From the NCBI RefSeq assembly GCF_002234675.1, contig NC_019859.2:34543460-34607459 (forward strand): a stretch of DNA of 64,000 bases. Direction: 5' to 3'. A program made the translations under genes and the position numbers. This DNA comes from Oryzias latipes. Taxonomy: Eukaryota; Chordata; Actinopteri; Beloniformes; Adrianichthyidae. Position 1 is the stretch's first letter; each line of letters starts with the position of its first letter. Positions 54,690-64,000 of the stretch are shown piece by piece. The notes beneath the pieces are model-generated. The model worked only from the letters and a program-made list of their open reading frames with translations, was not told the DNA's origin and made no database searches.

Positions 54690-55539
54690 TGAAAGGTAAA
54701 AAAATGTTGGAAAAAGTCCAGCCAGATCCTCTGTTTTAAACTGAAGCCATTGTGAGTCTATCCTGAATTATTTATCGTACGACTATCCCTCTGAAGAGCT
54801 CAGCGACTTCAGGTCATCAGCTGTGCGACCCTTTTACCACAATGCGTCTAGGAGAAGCAGCAAATGATTTTTGGAGCATGAAAGTCTGTAAGGCTCTGTT
54901 GATTCCCTACAGGGTAAGTTTGAAACTGCACAAGCACACTATCTACTGTCATCTAGTGGTTGTAGCTCTGTTCACACCACCAAAGAAACATATTTTTTTT
55001 TGCAGAAAATGCACAGGAATAGCAGAGTTCACAAACAGATAATCGGCTTAGGCTTCCTCAATACCACTGGGTTCGGAGAGCATATATAACACCAGCCCAA
55101 ATGAACCGGTATCTGGGATATTACTGTCTTTTACTGGGTCTTTTTTGGGAGGAGGTTGGAAAAGCAATGGAGGCGATTGTTTCAAAGACTGTTCCTGGTG
55201 ATCCTGCTGTGTTTTGTTTTGGGTGTATGTCTCTAAAAGGCACACGTTTACTAAAAGCGAACAAATTATGATTGACATGTGTTTTGTTTTTGTTTTTTTC
55301 CAAGCAGAAAGAACCACTTGTAGGCCCAAGTCAGCAGACTGGGTGAAACAGATGCTCGTAGTTTATCCATTGTAAAGGATTGCATGGATTAAGAAAGGAA
55401 AGTTGGAATTGTTCAAAGACATGTGGGGTCCTAAGTCTTAATTTGGAGAACTGATCTGTTAAAGACTCACTAAAAATACTCTGTAAACCTTCTTTTATTT
55501 AACAAAAAAAAAAGCATTTGTATTGGGAATTTCCAGACT
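54690..55539. other. No gene recognised
   Basis: Unique-looking DNA without supported exons. Confidence 0.35.
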
Positions 55540-55745
55540 TGTAGTGGTTAATGGTGTATACTTATATAGTGCTTTCTATCCTCTTTCAAAGGCCCAAAAT
55601 GCTTAACAGTCACACACATATTGATGGTGGCTCCTTCCACCAAAGTTAAGGTGGGGTTCAGTGTCTTGCCCAAGCAGGGAATCAAACCTGCAATCTTCTG
55701 ATCATGGGTCAACCGCCCTACCGCTGCACCACAGCCACCCATGAC
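55540..55745. repeat. Common fish dispersed repeat (atatagtgctttcta type)
   Basis: It reads 'cttatatagtgctttctatc', 'cccaaaatgcttaacagtca', 'ggttcagtgtcttgcccaag' and 'gggaatcaaacctgcaatct', ending 'gctgcaccacagccaccca'. This pattern is known from many teleost genomes. A run of about 20 T follows at 55774. Confidence 0.6.
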
Positions 55746-57534
55746 TGGTTGATCTGTTTTGTTCTTGTTCTTATTTTTTTTTTTTTTTTTTTGCTTTTCT
55801 TTTGACGTACAAATTGGGTCTAAAGCTTGTAATTATGTTTGATAATGTACCAAAAATGTAAAAAAAAACAAAAAAAACAATATTACAAAAAAGAAATGCA
55901 CAGGAATAAATTTGAAAGAAATGTTTTCTGAAATGTAAAGATTTCATACAACTACAATCCTTACGAGGCACATTTAAGATTGGAAACAGAGCAATCGTTG
56001 CTTGTCGTCACGAGTGAAGACGGAGAGCATGGAAGTTGCTCTTATACTTTTGAGGCAAATCTGTTTTTCTATTGTTACTTTTGATATATTCAACCAAATG
56101 TCTCAAAAGTTTATGCAGATCTATAATTTAAAAAACATAAATTAAAAATGTCTTAAATTCAGAAATAGTGGTTTTGGTAAATGTCTTATTGTGTTATGTT
56201 GTTGGGTTGATAAACAGTCTATTAAGATTCGGCTTCCTAATAGGGGGAAAGAACAAATGAAATTTTTCTCTTCAATCTGCCCTTCTCCAACCATGCTTTG
56301 CAGTGCAATTTGTGTAGCTTTGGAAGTTGTGTATGCACATTGTGTGGTGTTGTGTACTCTCAAATACTAAACTACAAAGCCAGAATTCTCTAACGTCTGC
56401 GTGTTCACCATCACCCAGCTTTACTTCCTTTTTGGAGGTTTGCACCCAAGACATTATTGATGGTCTACTCAGTTTTAAATGTACAGATCTTCATTTGCAT
56501 TTCTTGTTTTCTCAGATAAATGCATTTTATATGTAGACGTTTAAGCCTGTTAACAAAGATTAAAATAGGCAAAACCTCACATGTTGGTGGTGTACATGGA
56601 GATATAAGGCTGTCTAGTCTTCTGTCAATTGTTTTTTACTAAAAACAAAAGAGAAAGAAAGAAAGAAAAGAAAAAATATGCATTCCATTAAAATAAAGGC
56701 AATGTTCCAATAATGGTTTGATAAAATTGTCTGTCAAGTTCATCACAGACATTTATTCAAATTGGTGGAAGTAGTTTATTCAGGCAACAAAAACAAAACA
56801 AATGAAGAAAAAAACAACTAAAGAAGGCAAAATGTGCATCTATACATAGATAAATCAAAGTTTGTTGCAATGGTAAGTCATGAATTGATTAGAAAATAAA
56901 AAATAAAGTAAAAGAAGATGAAGACCTATACACAATGTCCCTGAGGAGTTTGACTTTTCAAGAAATGTAAAAATGTCAACAAAAAATTATATTAAATAAA
57001 ATTCTTTCCAGAAAATTGCTGCCAAACGAAAAATGACGGGTCATTTAAAATCCTCTAACTTGCATCGTGAAAAGTGAAATAAGACACTGAAGAACTTTAG
57101 TAAAGACAATTTGTGATTGTGTGGATCAAATAAATAACTTTACATTTATGTGGATACACAACCTTCAGTTCAGCTTCAGGTCAAAGGAGCAAAAGTCAGA
57201 CCAAAAAGGGACCGCCTCCATAGAGCTCCTTCAGGAGAGCACATACATGTGAGGGTCTTCCATAGGGTCTCTGCACCGGACACATGCGTCCCGACGGCTG
57301 CAGCCCAACAATCAAGACCCCACCCCAGCTTTTATCCAATTGTCTTCACCTTTTTAGAGAGAACTCTTAAAACTGGCTGTTGGTTTGGAGAAAAAAATTT
57401 TAATTTTATTTTTATTTCACAGGCTGTCGGAAAAAATATCAGCTTGAGACGTTTTTGAGGGGCAATCATGATCGAACTCTTTTATTGTCTTTGTTTTTGA
57501 TGCAAATTTTAACACACAAAACTGAAAACGAGTG
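55746..57534. other. No gene recognised; AT-rich
   Basis: AT-rich DNA with poly-A and poly-T tracts and a GAAA repeat near 56650-56675. A weak exon-like stretch on - at about 56587-56627 was not accepted. Confidence 0.4.
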
Positions 57535-57965
57535 GGTCCTCACATTGTGATGTCACAAAGTGAGGAACCGCCCCTTCCAGGAAGAGTCTGTGTTGCCAGC
57601 CCCGCCCCCAGGCTAACACACGTTCTCCGTGGAGCTAGCGGTGATCGACCAAACGCTTTCCTTTTGTCTGAACAATAAGCCAATCCATCTTTGCAAAAGT
57701 TCGGAGGATGTTTGTATTTGTGGGAGAAACGCAGACACGATGCCGGCTCTGGCTTGACGCCATTAAAAATGGGCTGCACCTACAAGGATAGAAAGGCGGA
57801 GCCTCAGATTCATCTCACTTTTGGGTAGGAAAATGAACTGCGAAAACAACTCATATTTCCTTTTTTAAATATCATTCTTTAGTGTGCCAAAGGTAATATA
57901 TTATCAAATACATTGGTGTAGTTCACTTATTAAAAAAGGGATGATATACTGTAGGTCCTTCAAGC
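57535..57965 (+). repeat. Dispersed repeat family B
   Basis: Carries 'gaaccgccccttccaggaag', 'gtggagctagcggtgatcg', 'aaaggcggagcctcagattc' and 'gggtaggaaaatgaactgcg', parallel to 25190-25590. Confidence 0.7.
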
Positions 57966-57969
57966 AGAA

Positions 57970-58200
57970 TTAAAGTCATTAAACTCCCACTCCGGTCATC
58001 AGTATTTTCCCAGTGGTCTTTAGATCACCATCATGCCAGTTTGAGCCAAAATCAAAAATACTCAGACGAGGAAAACAAAGACCTACGTGGATGTGTGCAA
58101 GTGGATGCATCAGAACGGAGCCGGGCAGAGAGCCTTTGTGGCCCACCCGGCGGATGTTCGATCACACATTTGAACATGTAGTTGTAGAGTTAGATAAGTT
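57970..58200. repeat. Dispersed repeat family C, partial
   Basis: Carries 'gacgaggaaaacaaagacct' and 'agtggatgcatcagaacgga', matching the inverse of the 42 kb copy; it adjoins family B directly. Confidence 0.5.
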
Positions 58201-58507
58201 AATTCCTCTCTAAGAGTTCTGGTACATCGCCTGTCCGTCCTGGGGGAGGATCCCTCCTTCATGTGGACATCCCTGAGGTTTCTTCTTTTTCAGGAGTCTG
58301 GTTTTTATTTTAGGAGTTTTCCCCAACTGCAAAGGAGGGTCTAAGGGGAGGGACGCTCCGTTTAGTTTAGTCTGTTTAGTTTAGTTTAGCCGTTACCTGT
58401 TGAATTTTTTTTTTTGTTACACAATTTCCGGTATGAAGCCCATTGAGACGACTATTGTTGTAAATATTGGGCTATAGAAATAACATTGAATTGAATTGAA
58501 TTGAATT
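58201..58507 (+). mobile_element. 3' end of an L2-like LINE or LINE-tailed SINE
   Basis: It ends with 'gggctatagaaataacattg' plus a (AATTG)n tail, preceded by 'gaggatccctccttcatgtg', 'cctgaggtttcttctttttc' and 'ggagggtctaagggg'. This is the familiar 3' tail of fish L2-type elements. No reverse-transcriptase sequence is attached. Confidence 0.7.
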
Positions 58508-59700
58508 AGAATGCGCTTAATGTTCTATCGCCTCCATCCTCCATCATGTTTTTTTACTGGTGTGTGTCTTTAAACTCAACATCTCGTTATAACATTGTTC
58601 TGGAAACTCCGTCAACCTTGCTTTTTTTATTTTTTTTTACGGCTAATCTTTCACTCACTTTCAATCTTTAAACACATCTCCTTCATGCGTGAACCTTTCT
58701 GGTCGTTCAAGGAGCGTCGCCCTCCGGAAAGAACGACACCGACCTGCTTCAGTTCCCAGTGGCTGGATGCACCTGGGAATCTTCTGGGAATCTTCTGATG
58801 AAAGCTGGGCTCAAGTCACACACACTGCAGTCATCTCGTGTTAACATTTACTCAAGCAAAGCATGGCGAGCGTTTCCCTGACTGCTCATGCCCAGTTGCA
58901 GTTCGGCCCGTCTGTCAGCGACGGGGTCGAACCCCATTTGCCCGTCTGCTCTGTGAAGTTCATCGCAGTTCGCCCTCTTTGTCCCGGCTCAAATGGGGCT
59001 GGCTACTGTCTCCAGCCTTGTTGTCTCTTTCACCCCCCTGCCCCTCTCAGCCCCTCCCCAGGTCTTCTTCCATTTCCCGTCCCTTGGGGGGGGGGTCTGC
59101 CACCCACCCACCCCCCCATCTGTCCCTCCGCCAACCCGGCCCCCGGCCTGCCTCTCCCTCTGCTCGTGAAGGCGGCCCCCTCGCTGTGATGTCATGCACA
59201 GCCTTTGTGAGCATGTGTGCGTCTGTGTGAGTCAGGCGGCGTTTGTGTGTGACAGTATGTGACACGGAGAAAGAGGGAGGGAAGACAAGAAAAGCAAAAG
59301 TGTTAGGTTTCCCTTTTCAATTCAGAGGCTCAACTCCTTGGTTTTTCATCTAGGAAAGAGGGTGAAAAGAGCAGGAAAGGGGAGAAGATGGCCGGGAATC
59401 GGAGCCGCTGACAGCTGCTTTTTGTCCCTTCTCTCCCCACTTCTTTCTTTTCTTCTCTCATCAAAGCTGAACTCATCATCTGTCCGGAGATTTACACAGA
59501 TCAAGGTTAAAAAAAAAAGAAAAAAAAGAAATGTGTGATGTTGCCGCCACCTGGCCTGTTTTTGCCCTGATGACGGTATTTACGTCAAAAAAAGGGACTC
59601 ACTTCCTCTGACATCTGGCTCGCCACATCCTGGTTAGACTTCAGAAAATGCTGAGATGTTTTTCAACCGTTCTCCTGTCTCAGAACGTCTCTTCCCTCAA
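58508..59700. other. Region upstream of the LIM-type exon; no coding recognised
   Basis: Pyrimidine-rich with C and G runs (58.98-59.2 kb). It could contain the promoter and 5' UTR of the gene starting at 59777, but no start site can be identified. Confidence 0.35.
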
Positions 59701-59712
59701 CCTTAGCTTAAG

Positions 59713-59713
<1 letters not shown>

Positions 59714-59749
<36 letters not shown>

Positions 59750-59750
59750 T
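59714..59750. repeat. (CA)n microsatellite
   Basis: GCGCGC followed by about 16 CA repeats, just 27 bases before the exon at 59777. A second CA run is at 60111-60155. Confidence 0.9.
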
Positions 59751-59776
59751 CACTGTCTGATAAATAATTGCATACC

Positions 59777-59819
59777 ATGGTGGGCTACTGTCCAACTTGC
59801 GGGAAGCCTGTCTACTTTG
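59777..59819 (+). CDS. Probable first coding exon of a CRIP-type LIM protein
   Basis: ATG sits in an ideal Kozak context (accATGG). The exon encodes MVGYCPTCGKPVYF plus one base and ends at a consensus donor TTTG|GTGAGT. CRIP-family LIM proteins begin with the same pattern (CPxCxKxVYF followed by a small residue and EKV), carrying the first two zinc-binding cysteines of the LIM domain; as I recall, their first exon is also short and ends within the codon after YF. The next exon (expected EKVxSLGKxWHxxCLKC) was not found up to 64000, so the gene would run off the window. The exon is short, so chance similarity cannot be excluded. Confidence 0.5.
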
Positions 59820-60159
59820 GTGAGTCTCCCCTGTTTAAATTTTTACACCGTCTGTCCGTCCGGTTGGGTTTACTTGCAAACGCGTTGAGTTCTTGCCTGA
59901 TTAGGAAATTGTCGTTTCACGACTTGAGTCATCACGTTGAAACAATTCTTATCATGATTGTCAAACGCTAGGTCTTTGATTGTGCGTGCTACGTGCACAA
60001 ACTTGGAAATAAAAAATTCCATTTTGAGCACAAATTAGAATTTTAATTAATGTTCATGTTAAAAAGGAATAAATCCATCTGTGCTTTTGAGTTTCTGCTT
60101 CTCTTTGAGGCACACACACACACACACACCCACACACGCACACACACACACACTCACAC

Positions 60160-61309
60160 AAAGGCACTCGTATCCATGATAACAACAGGATGTGGGTCTG
60201 GCAAGCTGAGCTTTGCATGCTGCCTTCTCAGCTTCCCTGAGAAGCTACAGGGCAACTGCTGTGCCTCCATTTTCATATTCTAAAACCACACTGCACAACT
60301 ACAGCCGCAGCGGCAGCTTTGTCCTGTTCTTAAACTGTGAGGCATCTCAGCATCAGATGCCCGGAGAAGTTCAAATCCTCCGAAGCAGGCCGGCCTACTT
60401 ACCCAACCGCACGCTCACCGTCCTCTCTTTGTGCCACCAAAGGCAAGACTCTGGTTACTCTGTCAAAAACCAGAACCACGTCTTTTAAAAATTGCCCAAA
60501 AGTTTGGTGTTTGTAAACTTCAGAATAGAGAATCTTTCCATTCGTTTTCTCTATTTTTATATAAAATATGAATGAAATCACTTTATTTGCAACAGATTAG
60601 GAAGTCTCAGACTAACATGTCTCTTTTCATCAGTGTTTACTTTTTTTTTTTTTTTAAGAAAAGGAAAGCGAAATCTACAGCAGTGGCTTCCCCAGGATTT
60701 AGGAGGGTGGGGTCTTCTTTGTGAGCAACGACCTCTAAAAAAGACAAAAGTTCTGCCAGTTTGCTGCTCCGGAGCAGACTCTATGGATGGTTTTAGAGGG
60801 GATTGTTGCTTTTCACCATTCCGGAAAGAGTTATCAAATCATTTTTAATGATCCGAGTTCTTGACGTTTGTGTCAGCAAAGGACTGAAGACAGACATTTA
60901 GTTGGGGGACGGCTGTCCAGAGAGCCTCTACTGTCTTTTTCACTTTTAGGCAGAAAGGTTCTAGAGGTTGTTTGGAGGTTTGGCTCCAAACAAATCCTCC
61001 AGTTCAGCAAAATATCCTCCCATTCAATGTCCTTCTTGATTGTAGATTGTTTAGGCTTGTTGTGCAGTTGCAGGAAGGCGACACCTTGATGCCATTGGTT
61101 GCCCATGGGCTGCTGTTTGTGTGAGACCATCTGTCTGCCTCCTAAAGCCCGGCTGAAACTGGGTCACCCCCTGAGACTACAATCAGAAGCACGGCAGCAA
61201 ATCTACCCGGAATTATTAAAAAAGAAAAGATCAAGGTTCTGGGATGGACCTGACGAAGTCCACAACCAACTGTTACGGTTGGATCACTCATTCGTTCATC
61301 TTCGAACCC
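60160..61309. other. No gene recognised (intron of the LIM-type gene if that call is right)
   Basis: No second LIM exon and no long repeat found. Confidence 0.35.
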
Positions 61310-61410
61310 TGTTTTATCCCTTTCGGGGTCACGGGGCTGCCGGAGGATATCCCAGACACTCATGGACGAAGGCAGGAGACACCCTGGACAGGTAGCCCGT
61401 CTGTCGCAGC
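61310..61410 (+). repeat. Partial copy of the common fish dispersed repeat (family D)
   Basis: It reads 'tttcggggtcacggggctgc' then 'caccctggacaggtagcccg' and 'tctgtcgcagcgg', the 5' part of the layout at 34555. Confidence 0.65.
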
Positions 61411-61499
61411 GGTTGGACCATGTGGCCTGTAAATTGAATGGACGAAACTTGTTGTCATATGACCCAATGGTCCATAGTGGCATTATTTGAAGACCACTT

Positions 61500-61855
61500 T
61501 CCAGCTCCATGGTCATCACATTTTGACTGGATAGAGCAACTGGCTGTAAAAGAGAACTGGACTGAGTGGCCCTTCTCCCTGGCGTTCCAAACAGGAAGTA
61601 CCTGCTGGCTCCAAGAAACCAAAATCCTGTAGACCTCCACATAGAGAAATAAACAGCTGTTACTCAGTCATTCTTGCACTGATAATTTTTAAGAATGTTT
61701 TTAATAATCTTCAACTTTCTTGTAGTGAAATTTATTCTTTAAAAACGGACCAATCATGTACGATCTCATGTCAACGGTTGAAGCCTTTGGTGTAGCCCAC
61801 TTTCAAATGGTAGGGGTGTGGCCTTCCAACATCGTTACAGATTGGTAGGGGTGGT
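61500..61855 (-). repeat. Dispersed repeat family E, uninterrupted at the MITE site
   Basis: The - strand reads a 'gtaacagctgtttatttctc' stretch and then 'ttttggtttcttggagccag', i.e. the same sequence as 43.9-44.5 kb but without the 204-bp MITE. Confidence 0.7.
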
Positions 61856-61856
61856 T

Positions 61857-62440
61857 GATAATAATAATGATAATAATAATAATAAAAATACATTTTATTT
61901 AGAAAGAAATGCACTTTACATTTTGAAAAAAAACTCAAAGTGCTACATTATAAAGCAGCAATTTTAACAGTTTACAAATAAGAAGGAAAAAGACACCAAA
62001 AGGCATTAGTAAAAAGGAATGTCTTTAAGGCTTTTTGTAAAGGTGTCAAGGCTTTGTGGGGCTCTGAGGGATTCTAGGAGGTTGTTCCAGAGTCGAGTAG
62101 CAGCGGCCTGAAAGGCTCTGTCTCCCATTGTGGTCAGCCTGGTCCTTGGTTGGTGAAAGTTGGAGTGGAATTTGAGCGTTGGTAGGTGAGGAGACAGAGT
62201 TTGTAATGAATTCTGGAACGGATGTGCAACCTGTGAGGGGGCTGAAGAACAGGAGTGATGTGGTCATGATGGCGTCTCCTCATCAAGACCCTGGCAGCGC
62301 AGTTTTGGATGTGCTGAAGCTTTTTCGGGCTCCTGCCAGGATTCCCAACAAGGAGAGCATTGCAGTAGTCGAGTCTGAAGGAGAGATGGGATGGATCAGT
62401 TTTGATACAGTCATGTTGACTCATCACTCCTTACTGACAT
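61857..62440 (-). mobile_element. L2-like LINE, 3' part
   Basis: An ATA/TAA simple repeat at 61857-61885 marks the 3' end. Upstream on the - strand the end of an L2-type reverse transcriptase reads LDYCNALLVGNPGRSPKKLQ, HIQNCAARVLMRRRHHDHIT and RIHYKLCLLTYQ, with stops and indels. It is 5'-truncated and dead. Confidence 0.8.
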
Positions 62441-62449
62441 CATCTGGCT

Positions 62450-63345
62450 CTAAAATAGAAGCGTCCGTATCCCTAATTTGAATTAATTTTATTGAAGCAA
62501 GACGTAAGCCATTTCCTATGGGTGATTACACACTAACTCGGTCCAGTTCTCTTGTACAATCAATGGATCCATCATCAAATCACTTTCTTCCCAACAAATT
62601 TAAGATGCAAATGCCCGTTTGCTGTTTAAGACTTCACACTGAGGCTTTTAAATGTCAATCAAAGGTTCACACCCTCATTTTTGAGCGATGTCAGTCTTGA
62701 ATAAAAAAGAAAGTTATCCCATTCAAAGAAGCTAACCCTCATTTTGAATATACTAGAAAACAAAGTCCACCTTTTGAGATAAAAAAAGCTAAGGCTAAAG
62801 TAATTATTTACCTGCAAAGCTGCATGATTTGTGTTTAAATGAGAGGAAACGATGAAGGATATTATAATAATCCGCGAGGTGGTCATATGTTGAAGTGTGT
62901 CTGCACTTAAGGTTTTGTTAAAAGCTGTGTCACTCAACCACTACGTACAAGAATATACGTGTAAAAGGTGAGAAAAGTTGTGGTCTTTACACAGATGTAT
63001 CATGAACCACAGAAGTACGAATAAAACAACGCAAAGAACACGTAAATCAACATGAACCATGCGTGATAATTGCGCTGTTGCGGAAACCCTCAACTGACAT
63101 CTGTGCACATCGACGAATGCAGGAAACAATTATAAATGACGTCCATCCAGCATGTATCACGACGGAACCAAAATTTCACACGTGAAGAAAACATGCACAA
63201 TGTGCGCCATGGCCTTAAGGTCATAGCAGCTTCATGGAGACGATGAAGGTTTCGCTCCTCCAGGGAAACCTCATCCTCAGCACACCTACAGAATTGCCCT
63301 ACAAAAGAACCCTGATGATGTTAATCATTGGTTTCTATTCCTGAA
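62450..63345. other. No gene recognised
   Basis: A donor-like CAG|GTAAAT on - at 62811 follows a short hydrophobic reading frame (62937-62813), but no partner exon was found. Confidence 0.35.
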
Positions 63346-63349
63346 TAAG

Positions 63350-63560
63350 TCTTTTAGGGATAAGAAGATGGAGGTTAAGGTTTGTTTGTACCGTGTTCTT
63401 AAATTGTTTTTTCTCAGACAAGGGCTTGTTTTTGTCAAACGTCCCTTACCTGTTTCGGTGGAATACCTTCTGTCTTCATCAGAGTCGTCATCAGGTGGTG
63501 GTGATGTGACGTCTTTAAAAACAGATGATCGTGACTGAGGCGGAGTCACCTGTCAGACTT
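63350..63560 (-). mobile_element. Terminal region of a Penelope-like element, inverted
   Basis: On the - strand 'ctctgatgaagacagaaggt' followed by 'attccaccgaaacagg' is the typical motif near the terminal repeat of Penelope-like elements. It lies head to head with the RT fragment that starts at 63567. Confidence 0.5.
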
Positions 63561-63566
63561 TGACAA

Positions 63567-63990
63567 GTGACCCCGCCCCTTGATGTCCATGTCCTGAACA
63601 CCATGGACGATACAGGACAAATTAAATTCACACATGAAAAGGAAAAAGACAACTCAATCAACTTCCTGGACATAAACATCACGCACGCTGAAAACAGGGA
63701 CGTAAAAATAAAAGTATACAGGAAACCAACTCACATAGACCAATATTTCTTATGGACATCGGAACATCCTACCACTCACAAAATATCCGTCGTAAGAACC
63801 TTATTTGATTGTGCAGAACTGGTAACGGACGGGTAGGACAAAAAGGAAGAGAAGAAACACATACAAAATGCACTAACCTGGTGTCAGTATCCTCAATGGG
63901 CCATAAGATAGGGACAAAAACAGGTGGAGCAGAGGAAATATAAGGAAACAGAGAAGAAAAAACTGACAAAGAAATCAGAAAACAAAGGAA
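63567..63990 (+). mobile_element. Penelope-like element reverse-transcriptase fragment
   Basis: The frame reads IKFTHEKEKDNSINFLDINI, then VKIKVYRKPTHIDQYFLWTS, EHPTTHKISVVRTLFDCAEL, and after a stop at 63834-63836 continues in another frame with KKHIQNALTWCQYPQWA. The 'FLDI...YRKPTHTDQY' signature belongs to the reverse transcriptase of Penelope-like elements such as fish Poseidon/Neptune. The N-terminal RT core is missing, and any GIY-YIG endonuclease would lie beyond the window. Confidence 0.75.
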
Positions 63991-64000
63991 TGGTCACATT

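Noticed and set aside
62813-62937. Short hydrophobic frame on - (MTTSRIIIISFIVSS) with a following CAG|GTAAAT donor
   Set aside because: Could be a leader exon, but there is no partner exon, no homologue in the window, and such a pattern can arise by chance.

Overview
The window is nuclear DNA of a vertebrate, almost certainly a teleost fish. The evidence is a spliced gene with vertebrate-type introns and a CpG-rich 5' end, repeated tRNA genes, and fish-type transposons (Rex/L2-like and L1-like LINEs, a Penelope-like element, short hairpin DNA transposons). Some repeats remind me of Oryzias (medaka-like) genomes, but the species cannot be proved from this sequence.

Bases 1-1.75 kb hold two copies of a ~0.9 kb unit, each with a tRNA-Gly on + facing a tRNA-Glu on -. 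From 1.75 to 14 kb the DNA is repeat-rich. It carries three copies, in opposite orientations, of a unit containing a 79-nt signal-peptide exon (two copies keep the exon), and a pile-up of broken LINEs on the - strand.

Bases ~14.9-37.3 kb are one gene on the - strand, rnf38 (RING-H2 E3 ubiquitin ligase). I can follow 12 coding exons: a large N-terminal exon in a CpG-rich region (36.2-36.75 kb), a 62-nt exon at 26.4 kb, eight exons at 17.9-21.5 kb between the NLS-containing exon and the RING, and a last exon at 16.85-16.91 kb. Splice phases agree from start to stop, predicting a 712-residue protein with an N-terminus much longer than the human form I remember.

Bases 37.4-64 kb are mostly intergenic and transposon-filled. 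They contain an occupied transposon site with its matching empty site elsewhere in the window, a LINE inserted in another copy of the same hairpin element with a clean target duplication, a hAT-like short element, several dispersed repeat families, an L2-like LINE and a Penelope-like fragment. Two possible ends of other genes occur here: a terminal coding exon on - at 47.1-47.3 kb (family not recognised) and a first coding exon on + at 59.78 kb that looks like the start of a CRIP-type LIM protein.

No CRISPR, operon or other prokaryotic feature is expected or seen. Repeat boundaries are approximate unless terminal repeats are described.
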